A DNA stretch of 64,000 nucleotides from Topomyia yanbarensis (lineage: Eukaryota > Arthropoda > Insecta > Diptera > Culicidae), in assembly GCF_030247195.1 (NCBI RefSeq), contig NC_080671.1, positions 189,451,725 through 189,515,724 of the forward strand, written 5' to 3'. Positions 12,108 through 23,862 of the stretch are shown here, piece after piece. Each line of letters starts with the position of its first letter. The first letter of the stretch is position 1. Made by a program: the position numbers and the translations under genes. The notes under the pieces were generated by a model. That model saw only the letters and a list, made by a program, of their open reading frames with translations. It did not search any database and had not been told where the DNA came from.

Positions 12108-12440
12108 CATTCGTAACCGAACGTTGTACCGAGAAACAAGTGTGTTTTGTTCACTGCGAGGAGTAATCCAACAACTTGCTCGCTTAGGATTACCAGTGAA
12201 GTATTTATCGCAACACAATTTATCAAGTGGATCAAGACGGGGGATCCTCCCCCAAAGATGAATCTCGTGTGGCAGTTGAATTACTTGCGGCCTAAAAATA
12301 AACCGCTAAACAGCATAACTATTGCGCGGGAGCTGACCAAACGTTACTTGGCCGTGACCGAGATTAAAAAGGTTCAGTCAGATAAACAGCGCGTAATCGT
12401 TACTGACTTGAAACAAGCCAATGATATTGCTATAGCAATA
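12108..12440 (+). pseudogene. I-clade LINE copy 2: 5' UTR and start of ORF1
   Basis: The first bases CATTCGT match the 5' end of the copy at 62685-63880, and the following stretch resembles the 5' leader of the copy at 52640. From about 12275 a frame encodes ORF1 homologous sequence: the motif AVTEIKKV and a block ending KQANDIA match ORF1 of the good copy at codons 58-84. The homology stops near 12440. The rest of the same ORF1 and part of ORF2 reappear at 14330. Confidence 0.8.
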
Positions 12441-13550
12441 TCTCCTTCACGATGGAAGCCAACTTTTGAAAGCTGTAGCAAAGATCGTAGAGTAAGCTAG
12501 ATCAATTGTCATCGAGAATTGGAAATTGAAGTGTTCTCGATGCTGGGAGGAGTTCCGCAATATCACAACGTTGCCGTTTCCCGACCTAGGTCCAACCAAT
12601 CCTGCACTAAGCTGAATATGTTGAATCTCTGGTTGATATGTCACATGCGATTTTTAGTGTTCAAGAAAGCGTTGGAAACTCTTTGTTTCCTCTCACTTGC
12701 CTAAGACCAGGTGCTGTTTGCTTCGGATTTGTGGCAGAGTTTCCTTTTACTGGCCTTGTCGGCCTTTCAAGAGTGAACAAAAAATCATGCAGACGATCCT
12801 TGTCGAAGAAGACGCAAAGCAGTCTCGTCCGGTGCGATAGTCACTCAAAATCTACCATTGAAGCAAGGGGTGCCAAGTTCAAATCTATAACTACACCATC
12901 TTCAACTTTGTGAGCGGGCAAATAAACGCGTTAGTACTTCATGAATGTCTTGTTTCCAGTACGTCGAAACCAGTTCATTGTGTTTGATTTTAAATGGAAA
13001 CTCGGAGCCTTTGGTGACGAATCTTGTTCGACATCCATTTTAGGATCATTTGGCTTAATTCAAGAGAGTTAATTTATGCACGGGCCTAGAGCCAGACGCA
13101 AAGTAAAAACTGAAGAATAGGAATGAAGAGGTAGAAATCATAGGGGATATAATTTGAAGAACAATCGGAATTTGATAGTGAAGACAACGTGGTCATCTAT
13201 CTACTTTTGTCGAAACAATTTTTTTACAAGAAGATAAAAGATTGTTTTATACATTTCTAAGGCATTTGGTATAGAAAATAAATTAAAAGCAGCCAAACCC
13301 CAGTATCATCTGAAATCCAGAATTTTCCAAGCTCTAAAAAACTATCTTAAAAATAATCAGGGTGGCAGTAGATCTCGACGTTTCATTGCAACATAAATAA
13401 AAAATAGCATAAAAAATCGAATTCATTCGGGCCCTTTTGTGTTTTTACGGGTGAAAATTTTTGCACTTTGGCTGTTTTGTGCTACCGCTTAATCGTGTCC
13501 GATTGAGCTAAACTTTTACAAAGAGACTTTTTTCGAGGTGCGTTCGCTTA
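12441..13550. other. Unassigned insert inside LINE copy 2
   Basis: This replaces the middle of ORF1 in I-clade copy 2. No terminal repeats or transposase were seen, and short open frames here match nothing I recognise. It could be another degraded element or the result of a deletion plus filler. Confidence 0.35.
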
Positions 13551-14075
13551 TTAACCCTTTCATGCCCAACTTTTTTCTAGTGTATGTAGGGTTTTAAAAT
13601 TATTTTCCCTTGTCAACGGTAGGGTCAAGAAACACGAAAAGCCTTTTTTTATAAAGACAGGTGATTTTCTCGCAGTGCTAGAAGCTGCTCAAATTTTACC
13701 TCCAAATGCTCAAAACAATTCTCCTAGAATTTTTACAATAGTCCACTTCGTGGAAAACGTAGCCAAACACAGTCTAAATTGATAAGTTTTATCAGTTTTC
13801 AATAATATTGCAACATAACGAAGATACATGAAAAATTCATTTTCGTTGTCAACGTAAACTATCCCTGGCAGCACTGCTCCATCGGAATCCAATCAGACTA
13901 ATTGCAATAACTTCAGTTCCAGAGCTGATCCTTGTAACTGTTAATACTCAAATGAAAGGCAATAGTAACAATTATCAGCCTTACTTGTTTTTGTGAGCAA
14001 ATCTTACATCAATCAAAAATTATAGCTGTTCAAAAACGTTGTTGTCCACAAACAACACAGGCATGAATGGGTTAA
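13551..14075. mobile_element. TTAA-flanked MITE
   Basis: The ends are CCCTTTCATGCC and GGCATGAATGGG, each bordered by TTAA (13551-13554 and 14072-14075). A TTAA target is characteristic of piggyBac-type transposition. There is no transposase. A truncated relative lies at 6786-7019. Confidence 0.75.
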
Positions 14076-14329
14076 AATTGATGATTTCATGTTTCCCATA
14101 CATGTCATTGGCACCCTAATGAACAATAGAAGCTCCCTCCGTCGCCGTCAACTTATTTCATAAATATACAGTAAAAGAATTATGGCCAGAATTTCCATGA
14201 AATTAACGATAGTCAAACATGAATTAAGTAGGGAGTAGGTGTGCCATTTCCAAGTACACAAATTATTGTTTGAAGTAAACACCAATGAGGCGTAAAACTG
14301 GGACTCTGTTAAGGGCACCAGATGACCAC
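14076..14329. other. Short non-coding spacer before LINE copy 2 resumes
   Basis: No feature was recognised. It lies between the MITE and the resumed LINE ORF1. Confidence 0.4.
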
Positions 14330-15297
14330 GCTACGGCTCTGCGTGCCCAACGTACAAAAGATTGCTTAAGACGCTCTTACGCAGAAATGCTCTATAGGGC
14401 TGTTCCTCTCATCTCCGAATACTCATACTCTCTTGCCAACTGACGATAACGCCTCTAACGACTCTTACGAGGGGCATTCTTTGGCTCCGCTTAGAAACAC
14501 TAGGAAAAGACCTAATCCAACCTCACTCGAACTTCCTCGTAAAGGCACTAGGCTGTTTCAAACAAGGTTACAAAATAAACATAATTTATCCACTAGAAGT
14601 GCTGCTACAAATCCGAAGATGATGCCTCCTTGTTTTGGGAAATTGAGATACAACCAGGAGTTCCCAGTACTTCCCGGTGCACCAAAAATCCCAAGTGCTC
14701 CCATTTTACAGCCAGAAACTAAGCCTAAAACGGGATTTCTTGAATTTTCTGACATTGTGGACTGGATATTCACAGCTTTCAACATTACCGATCCTCTGAA
14801 AAGTAAGGATCGTATCCTTCATTCCTCCTGGGATACGGATGACTCTCCAATGTGATTGAGCACCTTTCCTCATCACGACTGCTTCTTGGAGACTTTAACT
14901 CCCACGGTACAGGGTGGAGCTGTCTGTACGACGATTATCGTCGATCTTTGACCATTCAAGACCTATGTGACAACTTCAATATAACAATTCTGAATGCAGA
15001 AGAAATGACACGGATTCCTAGACCACCAGAGTAATTGCCATCCAAAATCCACGAAAACCAGCCTCCGATCACAACTCGTACCGACTGATTGCAATGCTGT
15101 CCTGCATCCGGAAGTTATTCGAGCAAATGATCTTGTTTCGCCTCGACAATTGGCTCGAAGCAAATGGTTTACTGTCAAATACACAATTTGGCTTCCGCAA
15201 AGGTAAAGGGACGAACTATTGCCTTGCCTTGCTTTCAACAAAAATTCAAATGGCCTATGCTAACAAAGGCCAGATGGCATCAGTATTCTTGAATATT
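14330..15297 (+). pseudogene. I-clade LINE copy 2: ORF1 end, endonuclease and RT pieces
   Basis: The frame at 14433-14855 encodes the C-terminal part of ORF1, with EFPVLPGAPKIPSAP and FSDIVDWIFTAFNITDP, closely matching the region after the frameshift in the good copy. At 14865-15033 follows an endonuclease piece with LLLGDFNSHG and MTRIPRPPE. The sequence then jumps, by a deletion of about 900 bases, to the RT at 15040-15297 with NSYRLIA and QFGFRKGKGTN. It stops at motif A, where the usual FLDIKGAFDSV reads FLNIKG and then runs into the TTAA element. It is therefore an internally deleted and truncated copy. Confidence 0.85.
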
Positions 15298-15716
15298 AAG
15301 GGGTTACATACCTTTTTATGAGGAAAATGTTAAGAATGTTTGAATTTACGTAAAGGTATAAAGCAATTATTTCATTACATCAAACTTATGGTATTTTAGT
15401 AGTACATTTTTCACTGAAATAAACAAGCATAAGTTTATAAAAAATATTACTAATTGGCGGAGTTGTAGCTTTTTCCCGAAACCCTTTTTTATTTGGGAGG
15501 TTTGCGGTGATCTCGATTGAAGCCCAATTCCAAATTCCAAAACTCAAAAAATTTCATTAATATATGAGTATTCTTCGTACCTTAACAATTGAATAATTTT
15601 TTTCCTGCATTCGGAAACGATGTCTAAAAAATCGCTGAATTAAGCTCTAAAAATTGCATTAAAAATTCCAAGCTTCAATACAAAGATTTATGCATAAAAA
15701 GGAATCGTTAAGGTAC

Positions 15717-16373
15717 CATAGCGAGTAAAGGCGCTTTATCCTAGGATTAACAGCCAGGGCAAGGTGTAAATACCTCTGTCCTATCCCAAAGGACCAAAAG
15801 AGTGACATTAACCTTCTTAGCAAAGTCACTCCCAATGATTAATCATATTCACTTCAAACGGAAACGGTTTGTACGGTTGTCCTCGTTTCTTCTTCCTTTA
15901 AGATTCAAAACGATTCGTCAATCAAATCTCGACAAACATATGATTACGGCCTAAAAACCAACTATCAAAATCCACTTTGAATGGAAATTCCGGACAAACC
16001 GTTACACGCCAATCACAGATGTTGGTAGTAAATGAAAGAGAAAAGTTTTCTCTATCATAAACTGTTGTGAACTGTGTTCGACTAGTAACGGTTTGTTTGG
16101 AATTTCTATTCAAAGTGGATTTTGACAGTTGGCTTTTAGGCCGTAATCTTATGTTTGTCGAGAAATTATTCATTAATTGAATAATTTTGTTGCTGTAAAC
16201 CTTTAAACCAAACTCTGCACAGTAGGCCTGGCCGTTTTAATATTTGCGACATATGAAAAAATGCTTGAAATATTAATATTGATAAGAAAAACATCATAGA
16301 AAAGTGTAGTGTTCTCCAGGATGCTTTTTAATACTGGCTGTGTAAGGGTTAGAATAGAGTAGAATAGAATTGG
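15717..16373 (+). mobile_element. SINE-like or 5'-truncated retroposon, copy 1
   Basis: The element is flanked by a perfect 21-bp direct repeat (15696-15716 and 16374-16394) and ends in a TAGAA-type tail (AGAATAGAGTAGAATAGAAT). It is homologous to the retroposon at 20267-26189, and a MITE interrupts it. It is 5'-truncated relative to copy 2. It shows no clear coding capacity, so I cannot say whether it is a SINE or the 3' part of a LINE. Confidence 0.8.
15928..16162. mobile_element. MITE with CTCGACAAACAT termini
   Basis: This is a 235-bp element with inverted arms of about 75 bases each, starting CTCGACAAACATATGATTAC on the left with the inverse on the right. The likely target duplication is AAAT (15924-15927 and 16163-16166). 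The other retroposon copy, near 22545-22565, lacks the element, which confirms the insertion. Confidence 0.8.
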
Positions 16374-16703
16374 AAAAAGGAATCGTTAAGGTACGAGAAA
16401 AATTAATTACGATCAATTAAAAAAAAAATTGAATAAAATCGGTTGAGTGATTTTTCGACAATCTTGATCACGGAAAAACCATTTTTGGAAATACGACATA
16501 TCGAGTAAATCGAATTTAAAATCTCAAGTTATCGCTGCTCTTGGTAGACGAAGCGCGCTTGCAAACGCTGTAACTTTCGATCTATTTCTCGGATCTCCAT
16601 GAAAATTTGGAAAAATATTCTCAAGGAGTAGTACTTCAGTTGTACTAAAGTAATAATAAAATTCGATAGTTCGAAAAATGAAAACGTAGGTAACCCCTTA
16701 AAT

Positions 16704-16840
16704 TTAATTATTTTCTCGTTCATATATCTCTATCATTCTTCAATCAATTTTCATAAAATGTAACTTGTTGAACGTGGAAAATTCTTTGGAATAAAACAAA
16801 AATTGATTCGTTAACGGTAAAATTCAGAAATTTTAATTTT
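16704..16840 (+). repeat. Fragment of a hAT long-arm family
   Basis: About 135 bases match 2625-2760, the inner part of the left arm of the hAT element at 2142-3596. Shared landmarks are ATATATCTCTAT and TTGTTGAACGTGGAAAAT. It begins directly at the TTAA junction of the preceding element. Confidence 0.75.
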
Positions 16841-17324
16841 TTTGCTATTCTTTAGCGTGCGTACTATTGAAGCTAAATGTACGCACTATCGAGGGTACGT
16901 ACTAATGAGGGTACGTACTATCGAGGTATACAAGTACATCACATCACTGAAACACACATTTGAAACATTTGTAATAATTATTTTAATATACAAAATCGAA
17001 ATTTACCATGGTTATTGTTGAGAGTTGCAATTTAAAATTAGTTTCAAACTCAAAATCATTTCAAACCAAATTTACTGATTTTCATTAAATTTTTTATTAT
17101 TGCGTATTACGTATTGTATAATGCTCATTCCAAAATCTAAATTTCAGACCCTCCTTGAAATGTTTTCTTGGATTCGCCCCTGGTTCCAGGAATCAGAACA
17201 ATTTTCTGTTCGTATATTTCATACTGTTTAACAAGTAATCTTCCATGGCGTTCAAAATGAGCCAGCCTCACGTCCTGTCACCGACTCGTCAGATCGTGAT
17301 CGGTTGAATTTTTCACACTTACCC
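16841..17324. other. Short tandem repeat and AT-rich spacer
   Basis: At about 16857-16935 a unit close to GTACGTACTATCGAGG recurs four to five times with variation. The rest is AT-rich and shows nothing else. Confidence 0.55.
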
Positions 17325-17756
17325 TCGGCGCATTCATTGTGCAAAACGACGTGAGCAATCAAAATATTCTCGACCGGAGCGTGAGCAGCAAAAGCAGTAG
17401 CAAACTATAATGTGGCGTGCTATGTAATCAAGCATTTCTACGCTATCATCAATTTTCCTTGGAAGGTGGTCGTGGTTGGATCGACGAGCGCGCGGCTCTA
17501 GGAGCTTTGTGCAACCGCCATGCCGGGACGAGGGCAAACCAGGCCAGGAAGAAGCCGATGAAGGATGATTCGGCGGTGCGTTGAGTTCGGTGCGACCATT
17601 ATAATAAAAAGTGTGTGCTTTAAGATCGGACACGGTCGATCGGTTGCGACGCGTCTGTTCTTGGGCGAGCTGCTACCACTTGAAGTGGCGCGATGGCGGA
17701 GGGACGGCATAGCTATTTGTCCGTTAATGCATGTTGCTTAAAGAAGCTACACCTCG
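17325..17756 (-). other. Candidate host 5' exon with splice donor (minus strand)
   Basis: This block has clearly higher GC than its surroundings and no repeat copy elsewhere in the window. On the minus strand it ends in ATGAATGCGCCGAG followed by GGTAAGTGTG, an excellent splice donor at about 17325-17330. An ATG lies only 14 bases before the donor, a layout seen in genes whose first exon is mostly untranslated. No further exons can be identified in the window. Two overlapping chance frames of 70 and 99 codons exist but resemble no known protein. This is a hypothesis only. Confidence 0.25.
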
Positions 17757-19079
17757 GATGCTGCCGTGTAAATTGTAGGTTCTCTAATTATTTACAGTTA
17801 CTGTTCGTTTTTCTGTACGAACGCATGCTGTAACATTACATTCGGAGCATTAACTCATCATTTATTGTGAATTGGAAAAGTGCTTCATCAACAAGCGGTG
17901 AAATGATAGGTTAAGCTACAGGGTTCAAATATGTGGCAAGCTAAGATTGTTTCTGTAGAGATTGGCTTGCGTTGTTTTAGAGATAATTTTTGGCATAGCG
18001 TATATGCACATGTATGGTTATTTAGCCATATTTGAGGATATCATCACCGATGAATATTGTTGGGAAGATAAACGGGGCATCCGGCAAGATTGTGATCATG
18101 ATCTAATAATTTTACATTTTTATTTTACCAAAGTTACGAAGTCGAAGCGCAAATTCCATAATTAATTTTGTAATAGGCTTGTGCCCTTCAAATGCAAAAA
18201 TGATTTTACACAATTTTCTCCTAAGTGGAGAAATTTTTTTTTCAACTAATGGTTTATTCTTAGGGAGGAATATAATATAGTAATTCTAAGCTAAACCACG
18301 TTTCAATTTCGCCGATTCTCATCAGTTTAATAAGAACATCTTCTCTTGCGGGACATCATACTCGAGTAGGTGTTTGCTCAGCAACACAAATCGTGTCGCC
18401 GTCTTTGGAGCTAGTGTCTTTCCGGCGCTAGCTTGGCCCTGTCAGTAAGCTTTTGTCGAATTCTGACGAAAAGAAATTTAAACGCAAATTCCATAACTAA
18501 TTTAGACATTCAGTTAGCTAGAGATTACTAATCAGGAAAAGTTGTGAATATTTTAGAGCCACAATACTCAAAAGAGAGCATGTATTTGAAATATGGAGAT
18601 CCTATCGGATAGCTTGGTTTTTTCGTTGCGCCATTGTATTGCGTGCACTAAAAAGAGTGTGATAGAGTGGCTGAAAAGCACAGCTACCTCTTCAAAAGCA
18701 TCATTCAGCAAGGACGATAATTTTTACAGCTACTATTTTACATCAGTCTACTTTCTACCTCTGTCGCAGTCAGACGTACAATCGAGCCAAGTGTACAACA
18801 GACCTCTAGATCTAGTGTGCATTGTCTCGAGAACAAAAGAAACATCGGATTTCTCTTGTCATCGTGAGTAAAGTTGACAAAAAAGCTCTACTCCGACCCA
18901 ACGTCGTGGTCGTTGACTTTCAAATTTTGTTCAATTCGACCGAGTTTTTGTGAATCGGAATACCTTCTGAAGGTAAAAATGCAACTTAGGTTTACGGAAG
19001 TCTTGTACCTTCAGTATCATCATCAATGCAGTGTTATTATCATTCAACACGTTAGCACAAGCCGACCGTTTCGTTTGCA
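17757..19079. other. Unassigned non-coding interval
   Basis: No gene or element ends were recognised. Moderately GC-rich patches lie around 18340-18460 and 18640-18920, where a 92-codon chance frame has no recognisable domain. It could be host intergenic sequence. Confidence 0.35.
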
Positions 19080-19985
19080 ACTTAAAACACGTGGTTGAAG
19101 GTGAAAACGTTGAAATTACGATTACTGTGTATATTGAGAATGATTATATAGATGTATGACTATATGACGTATGACCTCGTACGCCTCTTGAGCCAATTGC
19201 AAAATGCATGATGCAATACGGAAAAGTAGAATCCTTTACACTTGATATTTAGAGAAATTTCTTCTTGGGTACTCCGTACGGCGTTTTTGTGGTGAGCATG
19301 CGAGTCGACAGGCATGTACCTTCCCACTCGACAATAAAACTCACGGAACTACAATTAAGCAAACTACGCTATGCACTTATGAGGGTCAAACTCCTACGTG
19401 CAACTATTGTAATCAGACAGCACATCATGGACAACCCTGCGCGGAAGATGCAGAGGAAAATGCATGTCAACCGATCGCCAACTTATCTACGGAAAATCAA
19501 CCCAGAACAGAGTTTTCAATACCAATGTCTGAACAACAAACGGTGACCAAAATTGTGGCAGCTGTTCAAACCATAATGGCAACCACAAGAGAAGCATCCA
19601 GCACCCCAAGATCAACTATAAGCAGCCTCGGCAAGGAAGGTAATAGCAATGACGACGAATTTACACTGATCAACAATAAGTGCAAGAAGCAGGGAAGAAC
19701 ATCTGATCGCACCGACACCAAGCAAGCTTCGACCTGGAAGTGAAAAACAAGAGAGAATTAAATGATCCCCCGCTCCTGATGCAGTATGCCAGCAGATACA
19801 TTTTTCGTCCCACGAAAGAAGGTCTCCGCTCGCAATAAAAAAAATGCGCTCGCGAGCTCAATATTTGTACAATAATATTTGCTGGCGTTTCTTTTTTTTA
19901 CATATTGTGAGCATATAAAAGAACCACGGCCCCGTTAAGCTACCGCTATGAGCCGTGTCAAATAAACGAATTAAATAAAAAAAAA
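19080..19985 (+). pseudogene. ORF1-only LINE derivative (half-LINE) with poly-A tail
   Basis: Across shifted frames this encodes a nucleocapsid-like ORF1 remnant: a block around KVESFTLDI and VDRHVPSHSTI, then a zinc knuckle CNYCNQTAHHGQPC (C-x2-C-x4-H-x4-C) at about 19400-19441, then a low-complexity serine/threonine-rich end that stops at 19743. There is no endonuclease or RT. After about 240 bases of non-coding sequence it ends in CAAATAAACGAATTAAAT and a run of A, a 3' end like that of the I-clade LINE at 58791. It therefore keeps ORF1 and the 3' end but lacks ORF2. Its ORF1 is not the same family as the 52640 copy. Confidence 0.7.
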
Positions 19986-20026
19986 ACTATTTTACATAGT
20001 TTGAATCATTTTACTATTGCAGTTAA

Positions 20027-20225
20027 CCCTCAAAAAGGCCAACTAAAATTGTGACTTCCACAAGAATCGCTCATAAGACCCAAGGAAATCAAAAGCCTCT
20101 TTTTTGTCGTCTTATCACTGAGAGGATCGGAAGCCCAAAACCGCTCGATTATTTGTATTTCAAATTACATAGAAACTAGAGAACTGTAATTAGCCTGGCC
20201 TCTGAGGCCCCTTGCCTTTTGAGGG
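20027..20225. mobile_element. 199-bp TTAA MITE
   Basis: The inverted ends CCCTCAAAAAGG and CCTTTTGAGGG are bordered by TTAA at 20023-20026 and 20226-20229. There is no coding capacity. It is compatible with piggyBac-type mobilisation. Confidence 0.82.
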
Positions 20226-20971
20226 TTAATTAAAAGTTTAATATAAATAAACCTGAGGAAAAACTGCAATGATTAAGTGCAGACGTATAATTTTTCACGC
20301 GTCATTTTTTTTCGAAAAACGTAATGCACCAAGTGGATTGTGAGGCTAAATTTTTTCCATGTTCAAGACGGTATTTTAGTATTTGAAGTTTTGTGATCAT
20401 TCGGAAGAATTGTGTAAGTTGCTCCTGATGAAACTCTCGCCTATACCCTTCAACAAGGGTTACAACGGAAGTGGCTGTTTTCTTGAAATTTAAAAATGCC
20501 CATTGTCATCTGGAAGGATACCAAGAATATCAGATGACTAAGACTTCTGTTTTATAAGGAAATATTTTTCTGATTGCATTTTTTATCTTGCACCTAGTAT
20601 TCTGATGCTGTTTTTTCTACCCAACACCGATTCCCTTCAACCCTAACTGACGTCAGTGCATACATTTTGACAGCAGATATGGTTTTTTTCTCCTGTTGGG
20701 TACATATTCCATATGCGACTAGTTTTTTGATCTACTGTGGCAGACCTTTTTTATTGTATGTCACATCAGGGTGTTGAATCACTATTAATCTGAGTGATTC
20801 CCAATTGCTGACTATAGGCGCGGTCCCAGTAAGGTAAGATAGAGCGTATGCGGTTTATTGCCTAACTGGGTGCAGTCGTCCATAAGAGCGGGTAAAGGCG
20901 CTATAACCTAGGCTCATTAGCCAAGGCAAGGTGTAAATACCTCTGTCGCATCCCAAAGGACCAAATGAGTG

Positions 20972-22422
20972 CAGTGATGTACCGATGGGAAAAATTCCAT
21001 CTTCCCGGGTTTTTATTTTTGGGTTTTAACCGGGTTTTTTCCCTAATAATTTTAACCCGGACGAAATATGGGTTCTTTCGTTTTATCGAATGTATAATGT
21101 TCATTTAATTTTCTTTATCCTTTCGGCAGTCGCGCTAGTGCACTGAGTGCACGCTGCTCTGAAAATCTAGCGAAATCGTCTTAGGGCACCAGCGGCTGCT
21201 CATTCAGTGGGCTATAAGCGCGACTTCCGGAGGGTTAAAAAATCTTGCATTTACATTTTAGAGACCGAAAATAAAAGTCGCAAGGATAAAACATACTTTG
21301 TGGAATCCACTCCAGATATCTTAGCATGTAAAAATCGAATATAAACATCAAGCGTAAAAATCGGACAGAGATCCTGGAGCATGACAATCGCTTAGAATAT
21401 TCTCACCCGAAAATGTCGGAAAGGATGAACCTCCAGTATAATTCGCTCAGGGGAAATTCCGTACAACGTTACATTCAAGATTAAAAGTTGGATAAAGAAA
21501 ACTGCCGTTATAAGCTTAATTGTCCCATGTTCTATGGGATTTCCTATATACATGGGACAATTATGCTTAGAACGGCAGAAAAGTCCTTTGCGAAAACCGG
21601 ATATACTTTTTTACGGTTTTTATTCTGTAGGACATAATCGAAAAGCTCCTGTCCAATTTTGAAACTTGAAGTTTAAATTCAATTTTCACATTCTAATATA
21701 TTTGATACGGGTTTTACGAAGCATTTTCTGTTCCTGCGATTTTAATTTCGGTCCATTCCATATTCCAACTGGTTTCATATAATACTGGGAACAATAATCA
21801 TTGTTACTCTGACAAGTGAAAATTAGAATAATCGTGTGATGCCCAAACTACTTTTATTCTGCTTGTTACTCATTTCAGGGGTTGCTATACTTTTAGCGAA
21901 ATGAGGTAGGTATTCACACAAAATTTAGAAAATACCTATTTAGTTCGGTGAAAAGTGAGTCATATGCAGAATGCGAGGCCTTGACATTCGTCATTAGTAT
22001 GAACCGTAATCAGAACTCTCACAAATCACAATCCGAATTTTTTCGTTATCACCTACATCAGCAACAGTAGAAAAAACGTTTAGTTCGTTTAGGTGGATTC
22101 ACAGTAAGAAGCACAATCGACTTAGCCCAAACATTGAAAAGTTTTATCACTTATTTAACCACAATATTTGGATGTTGGATCACCGCTATAACAATGATTC
22201 AATCGAGGAAAACCATTCAGAATTCATATACATGCAAAACTTTATGACAATAATTCTCATAAATAAAATAACAATGTTTAGATAATAATACATTAATGTT
22301 CAATTACCAAAACATCAAAAAATGCAAAAAACCCAATCTTCCCGCGAAAAAACCGTTTTAACCGGGAAAAAACCTTGGGTTTTTTCCCCAAAATTATAAA
22401 AACACGATTTGGTACATCACTG
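20972..22422. mobile_element. Non-autonomous hAT element
   Basis: The element is 1451 bp with ends CAGTGATGTACC and GGTACATCACTG and a perfect 8-bp duplication AATGAGTG (20964-20971, 22423-22430). Retroposon copy 1 at 15790-15806 carries the uninterrupted target. Both sub-termini contain GGGTTTT/CCGGG-rich inverted sequence. There is no transposase. The CAGTG start and 8-bp duplication place it in hAT. Confidence 0.92.
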
Positions 22423-22769
22423 AATGAGTGACATTAACCTTCTTAGCCTAGTCACTCCCAACGATTTATCATATCCCTTTTACACTGAAACGGTCGGTAC
22501 GATTGTCCTCGTTACTTCTTCCTTCAAGATTCAAAATGATTCGTTAGTTAGATTTTTCATTAAATGAATAATTTAATTGCCGTATAATTTTGAAACATCT
22601 TTAAACCAAACTCTGCACAGTAGGCCTGGCCGTTTTAATATTTGCGACATAACGTATGCGGAATGAAATTTGGACAACGCTTCCAGCATTAAAACCAAAA
22701 TGCAACCGGTTGCAAGGCATCATACTAAACGTCATACTCTAGGCACACTTATTTTAAACATCCAGTGTT

Positions 22770-23040
22770 AATTTCGACCCGCTAGGAGATACCATGTGAA
22801 CGAAATGGCAGCGAACGCCCAATCTGGCACCTAGCTATTATGCCAAAAGAAGTTTTGGCGCATTGGAGGATTACGACATACTTTTTGTACCAAAAGCTGA
22901 TAAACCTCCAAATGTACCAAAATTTCGCCCAAATGAGGATTTGTGGAATAATTTGAAGCAGAGTGTATATGCCAATAATTTTTGACCTAAAACAAACAAA
23001 CGTGATAATCAAAATTAAGAAAGAAATTAAGAATATGCCA
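22770..23040 (+). pseudogene. DD37E transposase, catalytic C-terminal relic
   Basis: The relic reads NLAPSYYAKRSFGALEDYD, then FVPKADKPPNVPKFRPNEDL, then WNNLKQSVYANNF and a stop. In this family the segment starts with the second catalytic aspartate (DLASSHYAK-type), here changed to asparagine, and contains the final glutamate in RPNEDLW. Exactly 37 residues separate the two, which identifies the DD37E group known from mosquitoes. It lies just inside the left end of the 22652-26068 element. The N-terminal part with the DNA-binding domain and first aspartate is missing. Confidence 0.8.
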
Positions 23041-23551
23041 ACATCAATTTTTTTGACTCCTTTGCAAAAAGTTCCTGTAAACTATCATAAAGCTTGTAAC
23101 CTTTGCGCGTTTTTTTTTTTAATTTACTAGCAAAGTTACAATTTGCATTGCCAAACTCCACATGCTATTGACGGATTCAACTATAGGACAATTTCAGCAT
23201 TTTTTATAGCAATCACAACCCCTAACAACATCACAACACAAACATAAATTTCGATCTCCCTATTATGCAACGGTCAGCACGGTTGACATCTCCATCGTAC
23301 CAGTAAAATTGGCGCGAAACGAACCCATAAAATTCAACCCAGGGACAACTTGACAGATATTTCATATTTGTACCACCGATTTGATGATGGCGCTAGTATG
23401 CCTTCTCTGTATGAGTACCACGAACAACGAAACGAAAAAGTTTCATGAGAAAAGCGTGTTTCGTTATGTGTGTTACGAACGCCGTCAATGCGGCTAGAAC
23501 AATATTTAGAAAAAGCGTATTCCAAAATGTGGATAAAGAAAACAATTGTTA

Positions 23552-23862
23552 CCCAGGTAGCCAATAAGCATGCTGAATGCGTCTTAACGGCTACTTGATA
23601 AGCACTTAAGTCATTTTAAATGCTATTTAAAAATCGCTTTTGGCAAAATATACGGCTACATTACTACTGTGCCATGAAAATGCTTTTTTACTGCTGTTGT
23701 GCATTCAGAATGCTGCTTACTGGCAAGAAGTTTTTAACCAGTTTTTTGAATGCTGATTAACAACAGTTATGCATAACGAATGCTATCGTACTGCAAGATG
23801 CATCTGAAATGCAAATTTTACGCTACTTTACTGCATACACTAATGCTTGTTGGTTACCTGGG
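23552..23862. mobile_element. TA-flanked MITE with CCCAGGTAGCCAA ends
   Basis: The inverted ends are CCCAGGTAGCCAA and TTGGTTACCTGGG, flanked by TA (23550-23551, 23863-23864). The interior repeats short AATGCT motifs in both orientations. It is inserted in the DD37E element. Confidence 0.8.

Larger units (their letters stand above)
15298..16699. mobile_element. TTAA-flanked element with GGGGTTACATACC ends
   Basis: The left end is GGGGTTACATACC after TTAA, and the right end is GGTAACCCC before TTAA (16700-16703). About 730 bases belong to the element itself (15298-15716 and 16395-16699); the rest is a nested retroposon. No transposase is present. The left flank is LINE copy 2 sequence, but the right flank is a hAT arm, so the two flanks do not come from one target. 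Confidence 0.7.
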
